From Plumapathes pennacea (Eukaryota > Cnidaria > Anthozoa > Antipatharia > Myriopathidae), in assembly GCA_964036295.1 (NCBI GenBank), contig OZ038470.1, positions 1,539,501 through 1,603,500 of the forward strand: a DNA stretch of 64,000 bases. The letters are read 5' to 3'. Positions within the stretch are counted from its first letter, which is position 1, and each line of letters opens with the position of its first letter. Under the pieces are notes generated by a model. That model worked only from the letters and a program-made list of their open reading frames with translations. It had not been told where the DNA came from and searched no databases. Below, piece after piece: positions 1 through 10,933 of this stretch. The position numbers and the translations under genes were made by a program.

Positions 1-73
1 GTTATGTATATTTCCTAACATCACATCTGAAAAAACCTTCTTAGTTCAGATTCCAGGTTTGCGCTTTAACCAG

Positions 74-3000
74 TTATGTTATTTTTCTCTTGTGACCTCA
101 CGAAAGACATCGAGGCAGAAAGGGTTGACGTCATCCCACTGTTTCCAAAGAGGGAGGCAAAAGTTTTCAAGTGTGGACAATCTGCTGTTTTGGGTAAATC
201 AAACTATATTAGGTAAGAAATGCCATGGAATGATAGCACCGCACTACAACAAGCGTTGACGGCGAAATGAACAAACATTAGGGTTGATGGTATAACTGAA
301 TTGAATGCTAGCTTCCGGCATAAAGCGGGTCTTTTTATTCGGTGCTAGTCTTGCTTACAACTGTGGTGGCGTGCGACCTTCTTTAGGGTGCAAAGAGTGT
401 AATTATTCTTGTAGTAAGTGCTTCGTAAGAATGTCGCATGCGACAGTCGTATGAACAGTGCTTGTCTGCATCAAATAAATTAGTCATGCAGTGTTAAGAG
501 CAGAGAAATGTGCCAGGGGGAATTGTCTTCAGACTGAGATTCCTCGGTTACTCTTGATGTACTGAAATGAAAATTGTTCCTACTCCCTATAGTTCAACTG
601 AGCGCAGATTCTCAAAGCCTTTCAAGGAGAAAACGTTTTTGGTGTTCAGAATCAACTCATTTTGCATTTCATTTCGTCTCGCCAGATATATTGCGGATAA
701 TACATTTTGGACTGAGCACGTGTCGAAGAAGGAGGTGCCACTGTTTAAATCCAGGATTGAGCTGACATATCATTCCACTAAACTTCCTTCACGGGCTGCC
801 AGACGCTTCACTTGCTACGTGAAAAAGGAAGGCCGGACGTTATTTCGACATCATTTGCTTTCAGTAGATTACAAATCACGTATGTATGTGTGTATATGTC
901 ATATATGGATATATATGCATGCAGGGACGCGCGTTTGATTGAAAGTGGTGATCATAGTTTAAAACGAAGTACAGCTGTGCCCTGGGCAACATTGCGGAAA
1001 CTTATGACAAAACATTAATATTTCGTACAGAATCATACAACACTTAATTAAACAATGACTCTTCTCATAAACCACCACCAGCCCGGCCTGTATTTTGTAT
1101 GTTATGTCGTATGTCGTCATGTAATTCCCAATGTAATGACTTGTCTGTATGCGTGTGAGTAAACATGTGTCCGTTTTTATGTAATCGTGCCGCTGTTTGT
1201 GTATTGTATATTGTTGGCATTATATAAACATTACATGATGTGTGCGAGTGTGATTGACTGTATTGCTACACAGTTTTATCAGACATGTTTATACATACTC
1301 TCCAGCTTCTGAATGGCACCACAAGGCGCGACCACAACTCCTGGTCTTCCAGCCATTTGACCAAGCATACAATGGAGGGAAAATAGTGTGGGATAAACCA
1401 GCGGTCGTGTGGGTCAAGGGCTCTATAGCAACTATAGGCGTATACGTTTTCGGAATTGGTGAGTCCAGCAGCGACTCTGTGACGGTGACGGTGACAGTGA
1501 CGGTAATAGTTATGGTGATAGTGATAGTGATGGTGATTGTGATGATAATGGAAATAGGCAGTGATGATGATGGTAATAGTGATGGTGACGGTGTTGGTGA
1601 CGGTGATGGTGATTGTCGTGATATGTACCTTGATTAAAATCTGAACAGAAGCGTGAACAAACAAACAATTAGAAATATTGGTATAATTTCTTGAGTTAAA
1701 CTGATTAACTTTACTTTTACTTTTGCCCTAGTCGGTAAATACAAAGTGACAAGAAAATGCTTAGAAAAAAGACGGAATGAATTCTGGAAGTACACGTTTC
1801 TTGGAAAAGTTACAGAGTTCGGCCCATACAAAGAACACTACTGCAGGAATATAGCGCTTCACAAGGGATACAAGTACTCAACTGTCCGAAATGGAAACCA
1901 GTGCTATTCGAGTTGGTACCTGCCCCTGGCTACCAAGCCTGGCGATGACTGCAGCGTGGAAACATCTACGACCTGGGTGAATCGTACGTACTCTCCATTT
2001 CCCCGTCTCTCACTATCCAACTCATTCACTCACTAAGTATCTCGCCGCTCTCTCTCGTTTTAAGAGGGAGAGAGAAAGTGTGTGTGTGAGTGAGTGAGTG
2101 AGTGAGTGAGTGAGTAAACTATTAAAATAATTATTACATTATTAAAATAGTTTATTCCTTCTATCTCTCTGTATTTTTCTTTCTCTCACTTGAATCATTT
2201 AACTTACTTGCTTAGTAACTTACTCGCCTACTAATCAGCCAGTTTACTCACCAACTCACTCATTCACCCACTCGCTTAACACTTATCTTACAAAGCATAT
2301 TAGCTTACCTATCACTCACCGCCATTTAGTATCACATACGCATAAAGTACCTTACGCACTCACTAGCTCACTTTGCTATCCATTTACTGACTGTTCATCA
2401 GCTGACTTCAAGACTCACTTAATTGAATGGTACAAAAAAAACCCGAGGGGTGGATGGAAGAGATTGAGTCAACACAATGTTGTGCGTAATCCGTCACGAA
2501 TCAGTCCACGTCTGTATAGTTCCCTTATGAAAGATCCCGCTTCGTACCAATCGATACAAACGTCTTTTGGGAGATTCCACGCGTACAACCAAGTGTCTTT
2601 TCATGGCGATCGGGCCATTGCAACAAACATCTTGGAAATCCTAAATGTCGAAGGTAATGACATGGGCACCTACAGATTCCGGATTGAATTCCCTGGAGAA
2701 AATGTTGTAGGCGAAGCAATGATTGAGCTCCGGCACCTGGGTAAGTAATTCTTTTTCGATTTGCGACGACTTTCAGGCGTCAACCCCTTTACTCCCAAGA
2801 TCAAAATGCAGATTCTCTCAACTTTTTAAGAAGAAAATGTATGAGTGATGCAATGAGAATTCGATAGTTTAATCAGCTTTGATGTAAGCAAGCCATCAAA
2901 AGCTAAGTTCTCCCTACTGTATGATATATCTCTGGCGAGAGACTGAAAGAGAAAATTAAAGTTGATCAATCTTGGGAGTGAAAGGGTTAAACCCAATCCA

Positions 3001-6000
3001 AAACCAATGTTAGTTATATAACGCCAATCATCCAGAAGCCAACAACGTGATTTGCGAGCAAGAGACAAATCAGCAGTCCAACATCCTCGCCTCTTGTTTG
3101 CTTACGTGACCACGGCCAAGAATGCCTTATTTCTTTTTATTACACGATTTCACATTTTCGAGTGCAAATACGGGCCAAAACGAGTGCAAAGATGGGAGCG
3201 TATTGCACTCGTCAGGAACCAGATCAACTGGTTTATTAGCTTACGTGATCAGTTTTCGCAAGCAAAGTTTACGAACGCGTCAGTTTTTTGTTCCATTTTG
3301 CGCGCGGCGAGAATGTTTGCCCTGCTTCGTTTTTCGTGTAATAAACAATTTATTACACGAAAAGTCGTGCAATACGGCTGTATTTTTACTCGTCAGTTTT
3401 ATTTTTTCTCGCCTGAAGCAGGTTCGAAAAAATAAAACCGACTCGTAAAAATACTTCGCCGTATTGCACTCCTTCCCGTGTAATAACCTCTTTGTATATA
3501 TATTTGCTGTAGATATAGTAGTCGGTTACAGTAGCACATTCTAAAGCAGTGTCTTCGTGTTGATCACTTAGTACAGTCTTTGTTCTTTCTTATAATTTAA
3601 CTCAATGTCGCGCGACAAATTGAATCTCTTATTTGTTTTACTAATTTATCGTTTAATTTTATTATCTCTTCACATAGAGGAACCTCGGTTTTCTCTGCCA
3701 GAGTCTTTCCACGTTTGCGAGAAAGTTCCTAAGCAGTTAAAAGTGACCATGCAAGTCCCAAGCAATTTGAACCCAACTGGGTGGCATGTGAAGTGGTACG
3801 GCATAAAACAGAAGAACCGTATGGCTTCTGAAATCCGTTTCTTGGCTAATGCCCCTTCTCCGTTGAAGCTGTTGTACACTGCCCAATCCGTGGATGAGAT
3901 ACGGTTTTTCGAAGCAGAGGTGTCCAACAGGTTTGGCTTTGCTCTTGCGCGGAGCCAGGTGTTCGTTGCTAATGCTTCTGGTGGGTACTGTTTCAGGCCG
4001 CGCAAAAAAAAAAAAAAAAAAAAAAAAGGACACACAAGCACACCAGCAACTAAAACACAAGCACACAAACACAAACACAAACACAAACACAAACACAAAC
4101 ACAAACACAAACACAAGCACAAACACAAACACAAACACAAACACAAACACAAACACAAAACAAAAACAATGCGTCGTTTTGACGATAGCTTTCATTATGC
4201 ACGTTGCAGATGTGCCGTACATCGTTTGGGTGACAAAGTCCCCGTTTATGGCAATTGAAGGGGACAAAGATGTTCTTGAAGTTCGTCTGTCATCAGATTC
4301 CAATGTGAAAAAGATTGAGTGGTATCACAATGGCAAAATCGTGGATGATACCTCTAATGATTTTTCCTTTCCAGGTAATGATAGATACTACCAAAACCGG
4401 CTCGGATCTTTCTGTATTCCTAACTGAAGCCAAGCAAGAAATCATTCAAGTTCTCCCGTGCGATATTCGCATGAGTGTAGTGTTGAGAAGATGCTAGTTC
4501 CTAAGCAATAGATCAGTAGATTCTCTTAACCTTCCCTGAACAAACTGAATGTATGAGTAGCATTGGGAGAATTGCTAATTTGACCGACTTCACCTAAGCA
4601 AGAGATCACCTGACAATTTTCCAACAATTGCCGCGATGTCTTCATATTCTGAGTATCCAGGTTCATTGATTGTAAACCAATAGTTTTCTTCCTTTTCAGG
4701 AGAGTTTTCAGGAATCAAACCGCTGCGCAAGGCTGTTCGGTTTAACAGAGTCACTCCCCGAACTGCTGGCCAGTATCGTGTCGTAGTCAATGGAACTCAT
4801 TGCAGTTTCCAAGAAACAATAGTCGTATCAGTGTTACGTAAGTTGGCAAAGTATGGAAGTTCTTTTTTCCTGTCGAATGATGACTGTCAAAAATAACAGT
4901 TTTTCTCGTACAAGTTTGATAATATTTTTTGTCGTTGTTTTGTTGCAAAGTATACTTTCCGTAGATAATCGATCAATAACCTAAGGCCTGAGAGGGGGCT
5001 GGACCGGTGCAGACGTCAAATCTTGATTTTCTCCGCAGTGCGTTCCTTTTTCAAGTTTCGTATCGACGTATTTAGTCGATCTATAGCTGCTGGACAGCCG
5101 AGTGGGCTCACATATATAATGTAGTTGTACACTCCAGAGTCAGTGATAAGGCCCTATTCCTATTACTAATGACATAATCAACTTCTGTTTGTTAGTCCGC
5201 CCCGTGGTGATAGTGGAGCCATTAGCCAGGTTTATCACGGCAAGTTTGGGTCAAAGCAAACTTTTCCTCAATGCAACTGTCAAAGGCGGAAAACCCAAGC
5301 CTGAGGTATGACAGTGAACCGACTTGATGCAAAACAGACACTTAATGTCATCGAAAGGCAAGGGAGAAAAAGAGAAGAAGCGCAAAGAATTAGGATAGAA
5401 AAGACAGAGAATGAGAACGTCAAAGATAAAGCAGAAAGAAGCCCAAGAGGGACAGGGGAGGGAGGGTCCATAAAAAGACAAACAACGAGACAGTGAGACA
5501 AAGACACTCAGTCAACCTCAGAAAGAGGGACAACGGTGGAGACGGACAGAAACTGAAATACAGACTAAGGTGCAGCGACAAAGAAAGGCCAGATAGACAG
5601 AGAACGAAAATATTTAGCACTTTTAGTTGAGTCGATGCAGCGGGATACAAAGGTGGAACACTTCCCTGAAGCTGAGGTACAACTGTATAACTGTTAGTTG
5701 TCAGTCTGAATTAATTTCGGTTCTGTTGTTTTTAGCGTGACGACATGAGTTGGAAAAAAGGCAGATCCACCCTGATACCGACTAGGAGGGGACGAGTTGC
5801 TATCGCCATGTCTCGCTCGGATGAAGGCAGCTGGACTAGTGTCCTAACTATCAAGAAGTTACGCTACAGGGACAGTGGTACTTATAAATTCATCGTCAAT
5901 ACAGGACCTATAAACGTCACTATACTGAAGGAAATAAAAGTGTTACAAGGTATGCTCAAAATATTAGTGTCAAAGCGCGAATGATCAGTGTACCTTAAAA

Positions 6001-6294
6001 GTCAATCATATAAATGCGCGGAGATTAGTTTGGCACCCACACACAAAATTTTCCCGTTTTAATGCACTATGCAGGTAGTTCTTGTTCTGTTAAGAAATTT
6101 TCATTTTGGACAGAGGAACATGGCAGTATTAATGATTTAATTCATTGCTCTCAGGGAACAGCAGTAGAGAGTTGAAGAGGATGAACGTAAATACAACGGC
6201 ACCAGTTGAAAGCAGAAGTGCGGGATACTTGACGAGTTCGTTGTCAACTTTCCTCGTGTCAAACATTATTTTCCTCGTTTTAAAATATTTGTAA
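74..6294 (+). CDS. Immunoglobulin-like domain membrane protein, 5' end outside window
   Basis: Coding exons reconstructed by splice sites and phase: 74-212, 593-879, 1306-1458, 1732-1983, 2402-2740, 3678-3980, 4210-4374, 4700-4837, 5196-5305, 5736-5949, 6155-6294 (stop TAA). This gives about 746 residues, and earlier exons probably lie upstream because exon 1 follows an acceptor. Four Ig-like units are visible: exon 5 (IEWYKK ... NDMGTYRF), exon 6 (VKWYGIK), exons 7-8 (IEWYHNG ... TAGQYRV) and exons 9-10 (GGKPKPE ... RDSGTYKF). Most of these units are bounded by phase-1 introns, as is usual for shuffled Ig domains. Exon 4 is Cys-rich (GNQCYSSW) and resembles a WSC/PAN-type module. The last exon encodes a short hydrophobic C-terminus (SNIIFLVLKYL), either a membrane anchor or a GPI signal. 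The usual Ig cysteines are missing. Function is unknown; a cell-surface adhesion or receptor role is inferred. Exons 1-2 are the least certain. Confidence 0.72.
1480..1622 (+). repeat. Degenerate GAY/GGTGAY microsatellite
   Basis: Imperfect repeats of GTGACG, GTGATG and related hexamers lie just downstream of the exon 3 donor of the Ig-like gene. They create long spurious open frames on both strands (poly-Val/Ile/Asp on plus, His/Thr/Ile on minus). Confidence 0.85.
2078..2116 (+). repeat. GT/GTGA microsatellite
   Basis: A short GT tract is followed by about eight tandem GTGA tetramers in the intron between exons 4 and 5 of the Ig-like gene. Confidence 0.85.
2785..2994. mobile_element. TTAACCCTTTCACTC-type MITE copy
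   Basis: About 210 bp, beginning near CAACCCCTTTACTCCCAAG and ending CTTGGGAGTGAAAGGGTTAA, so the ends are inverted repeats. The interior (AAAATGCAGATTCTCTCAAC, ATGTATGAGTGATGCA) recurs at about 32029 and in inverted or diverged form elsewhere in the window. It lies in an intron of the Ig-like gene. Confidence 0.75.
3349..3487. mobile_element. Foldback/MITE-like inverted repeat
   Basis: Two arms, GTGCAATACGGCTGTATTTT... and its near reverse complement ...AAAATACTTCGCCGTATTGCAC, flank a short centre. Outer TTATTACACG and CGTGTAATAA complete the ends. Related half-arms (TATTGCACTCGTC, about 3200) lie just upstream. It sits in the intron before exon 6 of the Ig-like gene. Confidence 0.7.
4003..4162 (+). 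repeat. Poly(A) plus (CACAAA)n satellite
   Basis: A run of about 24 A is followed by about 18 nearly perfect CACAAA hexamers. They lie in the short intron between exons 6 and 7 of the Ig-like gene and inflate open frames on both strands. Confidence 0.9.
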
Positions 6295-6699
6295 AAGTCA
6301 GTCTTGTTCAAAACTATGTAACAGATCAGTATTAAAAGAAACACTGTAGCAAGGAATTTTGCAGGGAAAGTACCAGTGTCGAGGGGGAGGGGGTAGGGGG
6401 AGGAGGTGAGGGATGGAACTTTTTGAAACCTAATCTGTAAGCAGGAGATGATGGCAGCTCAAGACCTAGTCCTCTTCTGCAATAAATTCTTTTTTGTCCC
6501 GGCACTGCAACCAACACACAAACTAAAGTATGCCTGAAGATATCTTCTCAATGGAAAAGTTATTCCGACTTCCACCCATACCCCCATGGAATATTTGTTC
6601 ACGTCTTGAGGTCGAGGCAATGTCACGCATCAGTGGCAGCCAATGAGAGAACAGCGAATAAGAAGCGTGGCAAGTTCATAAATTTCTGCTTGGCGTTGA

Positions 6700-6776
6700 T
6701 TACTTCGTTTCTGGTTGTTGTCAAGAAGTGAAACACTGCGGCTGATTTCTGCTAAACACCTTTAGAAGTCTACAAG
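6700..6776 (+). promoter_or_regulatory. Probable NEK2 5' untranslated exon end
   Basis: The sequence ending TCTACAAG at 6776 is followed by a strong donor (GTAAGC). An acceptor (TTTCGTTGCAG) opens the next exon at 6899, 20 bp before the NEK2 start codon. This implies a noncoding first exon; its true 5' end cannot be seen. Confidence 0.5.
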
Positions 6777-6918
6777 GTAAGCTTGCCTTTTCTCACTGTC
6801 GTGAATTCAAGCACGTTATTCAGTAACCAGACTTGATTTTGACTGTCACTACTGTTCCTTCAGTAGTTTGTTCGTTGACACGATATGTTTCGTTGCAGAT
6901 AGAAAGGTATTCAAGGAC

Positions 6919-8715
6919 ATGCCTTCCAAGTTTGAGGATTACGAAGTTCTCGAGAGAATTGGCTCGGGTTCATTTGGCATCTGTAGGAAAATTCGTCGAA
7001 AGTCTGATGGAAAGGTAATTTTTCGATCAATCTACATTTCGCTGCAGGTGGGTCTTATATTCCTCTTTCGTTCTCTCTCGCTCTGTATTCTTACTCTGGG
7101 TTGTTTTGTAAATGATCTTTTCAGACATTTGTATGGAAAGAGCTGAACTATGGCAACATGTCAGATTCAGAGAAAAAAATGCTTGTGTCAGAAGTGAATG
7201 TTCTCCGAGAGCTGAAACATCCTAACATCGTGCGCTATGTTGATCGAATAATCGACCGCAACAGCGCAACCATCTTTATCGTGATGGAATACTGCGGTGG
7301 AGGTGACTTAGGAACTTTAATATCAAAACACCGAAGGGAAAAGTAAGTTGACTTTTGATTTCTTAACACTATGGAGAACTTGATTTTCTCAAGGGTTGAA
7401 TATAATAATTTTTATTTGTCACCTACAGGAAGTTTATGGATGAGGGCTTTGTTTGGAAACTACTTTTTCAACTGGTGCTTGCCCTTCGGGAATGCCATCG
7501 AAGGAAAGAAGGAGGGCATGTACTTCACAGGGATCTAAAGCCGGCAAATGTGTTCCTGGATTCCAGGAACAACGTAAAACTTGGGGACTTTGGTTTGGCT
7601 AGAGTTTTGGTCCATGACACAAGCTTTGCCAAGACATTTGTGGGAACCCCTTACTACATGTCCCCTGTAAGTCCTTTTTTTTTTCATGTACATATACTGT
7701 ACACCCCATGCCCCCCTCCTCCCCCCTACACTGTAAATATCTATGTCTGCTCAGAAGATATGCTGATTTCAGGAACAAGTGGACAAGATGAGTTATAACG
7801 AGAAGTCTGACATCTGGTCACTTGGTTGTCTCATGTACGAACTTTGTGATCTTTCGCCACCCTTCACTGCACCGAACAAGAAAAGCCTGGAGGAAAAGAT
7901 CAGATTGGGCAGATTCCTACCGCTGCCTACACGCTACAGTTCTGAGCTGAGTTCCATCATAAGTTCGATGTTGCGAGTAGATGTAAGTGTCACCCATGTT
8001 ACTTGTATATAGTGTACAATTTTATGCTCTGTACCTATATGAAATCCCAAGGATGAGTCCAACTTTTGTGAACATGTTGTCCTGGGAGTTCATATTTTAT
8101 TCATAGGAAAAGACTAGAGAGAGGGGAGGGGTGGGGTTACTCAAATTTGTGGTTAAAACATTGTTATCAAATTGTACAAAAAGTTAATATATCTAATTTT
8201 CAGACACTTTGCCTCCTTCTGCAGGTTCACCGGCGGCCATGTATTGAGGATCTGTTGGGTAACCCAGTTCTTTCCAAATTTCTCAGAGAATCGAGCACTG
8301 AAGAGTAAGTGTTTTGTCATTATGAGTTGCGAGGTTTTAATTTTTAGAATACTGAAACAAGATAAACTCTAAAAGAATATTACAAAACAGTAAGCAGTCT
8401 TAGCATATGATAATTATGTAGACTGGCTGCATTTGAATTACACACTTTGTGTTTTTACCAAATATTGAGTTCACAGCTGCAATCTGTGCTCACTCTTAGA
8501 ACTCAAATGGTCAAATGTATGCACCATGCAGTATTGACTAAGTAATCAATCAAATGATAATTTTCTTGAAACCTGAATCACAATCAGACCCTGAACACGC
8601 CCTGTATATTCCATGCAGCTAGTATCGGTTAATTTCCCTCCGTCAGCTCCTTCATTTTGATGGTCAGCAAGGTATTCAACAGCAAACTGATATTACTGTT
8701 TTGTAACCTAGTCTC

Positions 8716-8786
<71 letters not shown>

Positions 8787-9901
8787 ATTGCATTGCAGAG
8801 ATGATATACAGACAAGAGAAAATAACTTGAGAAGAAGGGAGCTCAGACTGGAAGAGAAAGAAATGGAGCTAGAGAGTATGTAGACACTGACATTCTGCAA
8901 TTTTAATAACAAGAAGTCGTTTTTCCTACCACAAAGCCCAAATAGTTTGTCAGTGCCTGAAAGTGATGCAATTTTGATTTTTCTGGTATTTGAATGGTTA
9001 TGGTTAGTAAGTGACACAGCTCTAATAAAAGTGTAGCAGCTGTAATTCATAGCCTATAGCATGTTAAAATAAACAAAATATATGTATGCAGGCAATACCT
9101 TTATATTTGTCTCACTCCATTGCAGGAAGGGAGAAGTCACTTGAAACTAGAGTAAGACTATTAAGTGCCAGAGAAGATAAAGTGTCAGGGTTGGAGAAAA
9201 AAATGTAAGTATATAGGACTGTGATATGATACTGTATGGCCATGCAGAGATACTTTATGTTGATGAAATCTCTTATGAGTAAAGAGTGTGAAGGACTGCT
9301 GTGAGGAATATCATTATAGCAGCCATATGAGAAGATATATTTTTTTAATGTTCAAACAGACATGTATTGTTTTATTTATAAAAAATGCTAGTGAAAAATC
9401 TTTAAACCAGTCTAAGTAAGTGGAGCTAAAAAAATGTGCTAGCAAGAAATGTTTGTTCTGTGCCCGATGAACTGTTAAAGAGACCCTTTCACTGTAGATG
9501 CTTTGCATGCCCAGTAACTGATGGCAGCCATGTTGTTATCATGCAAAAATGGCGGATTCTCATGTTTTTCTACGCAAAATAAATCAGCAGAAATAAATAA
9601 AAAAACTTCCATAATGTATTCCTTTGTTCACAGGTCACAAGCTTCTCGTTATCACAATTTCCGAGATGCAGCCCCACTCTTAGAAAGGAAATTCAACAAA
9701 TATGACAGAAACCTGGGTATGGGCAAAGAGAACGATGACTATTGGAATATCAAGCCCTTTTACCACAATGACTTGGGCACAGCACAAGAAGTGAAGTTAA
9801 CACGAGATATGTTCATACCTTACCGGGGTCATAGACATGCAAGGATTGGCCCAAATCCTGTGTCCAACCGGATTCCAGGATTTCAGCTAAATGTATTGTG
9901 A
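6919..9901 (+). CDS. NEK2: NIMA-related kinase 2 (Nek2)
   Basis: Eight coding exons: 6919-7014, 7125-7342, 7429-7666, 7773-7982, 8225-8304, 8799-8875, 9126-9204, 9634-9901. They join in phase to 421 residues (human NEK2 is 445). An N-terminal Ser/Thr kinase domain has GSGSFG at residues 15-20, Lys37, HRDLKPAN with catalytic Asp140, DFG at 158-160 and [10 protein letters not shown] Glu/Arg/Leu-rich coiled coil at about 281-332 matches the NEK2 leucine-zipper dimerisation region. The last exon holds a KEN box at 364-366, the APC/C degron also present in vertebrate NEK2. NEK2 acts at the centrosome in G2/M, promoting centrosome separation. The kinase domain alone fits other NEKs, but the coiled coil and KEN box favour NEK2. 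Its last exon is duplicated twice downstream. Confidence 0.94.
8717..8784 (+). repeat. (ATT)n microsatellite and poly(T)
   Basis: About eleven ATT trinucleotides run into about 37 T, ending 14 bp before the acceptor of NEK2 coding exon 6. The tract may serve as an extreme polypyrimidine tract. Confidence 0.9.
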
Positions 9902-10260
9902 TATACATAGATGACTTCTGCTGGCTTGTAGAGAGAATCTCCTTTTCAGTCTGTATTGTTCTGTATCACACTGTCTTGTATCAATAGTATTTATCATTAG
10001 GTGAACAAGTATGACTTCAGGCAAGGTCAGCCAAAATTGTATATCTTTTAAGCTTTGTTTTTTCCATTTCTTTTTAGTATGCTACAACTTGTGCAGAATC
10101 TGTAAACTAGTACAACAAATTATATGTGAGCCTCTTTTCTCATAAATAATGTACAATATTTTATAAATTATTATTAGTCTTAGAGTTAGCATAGATGTAT
10201 TGTAAATATTTTTAGTTCAAATACTGCTGTAGAAATTAAAACAAATTTATACATTTTCTC
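9902..10260 (+). other. NEK2 3' untranslated region
   Basis: AT-rich sequence follows the NEK2 stop. No reading frame of note is present, and AATTAAAACAAATTT near 10235 is a possible variant polyadenylation region. This stretch is absent from the two downstream NEK2-exon copies, where 816 bp (corresponding to 9809-10624) are deleted. Confidence 0.5.
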
Positions 10261-10688
10261 CTGTGCTCTGATCAAAAGTGTGTTTGTCATGCTGAATTTT
10301 CAGTGAGCAATAATTTTAATATTTAAAAGTTGTAATATCATGATTGAAGAACGGATACTTTACCTCGGGCCAGTCTCCCAAATCTCGGTATTTTCCCGGA
10401 TTCGCCACCATTATATCGGTTTCTTCTCACATTTTTTTCGAAATATTGTTTCTTTTATTTAGATGAAGCACGGCTCCTTGCTCAAATAGAACTTCTTTGG
10501 GTGGTAAGTTTATGGCTGGAAACCGAGTTAAAGTTTGTGATGAATGCGATGGCAAACACACTTAATCTCAGAAATCTCGACTTAAATCATGTCTTACTTG
10601 AAGGTTCCATTGGACAGACGATGTCAGAAAGCTATCGGACCAAACAACCGTCGCGATTGTTTCTTTACGGTGAGTGTTAACTTGTATT

Positions 10689-10933
10689 ATAACCCATCAA
10701 ATATTTCCTCCCGCGCGTGATTGGTGGAATCGTGACACGTGACGAATAACGTTGGCGAACTATCGCTGTTTATGGACAATATCCGAACACAATTTTAAAT
10801 ATTAATCACGAGAAGCGAACAGTTGCCCGAGAGCGAGGCTCGAGGGCAACTGTTCGCTTCTCGGAACAGACAATATCCTCGGACAATTATCCGTGCATAT
10901 TTCCGAAGCCAAAAGTAGTTTATTGTTTATTTA
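10689..10933. mobile_element. Insertion with foldback hairpin, unit A only
   Basis: In units B and C the sequence GTATTAT runs directly into TTGTAGCTCC; in unit A about 245 bp lie between them. The insert holds a near-perfect inverted repeat at about 10809-10862 (CGAGAAGCGAACAGTTGCCC and its complement around a 15-nt loop). The flanking TTAT-like motif on both sides could be a target duplication. It could instead be a deletion in B and C. Confidence 0.6.

Noticed and set aside
3605..4427. Long frames on both strands around 3.6-4.4 kb
   Set aside because: They read through exon 6, an intron and a poly(A)/(CACAAA)n tract; only the phase-consistent exons 3678-3980 and 4210-4374 are supported.
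6129..6344. Minus-strand frame with two hydrophobic stretches
   Set aside because: It is the antisense of the last exon of the Ig-like gene, which fits the upstream phase; the minus frame has no splice partner.
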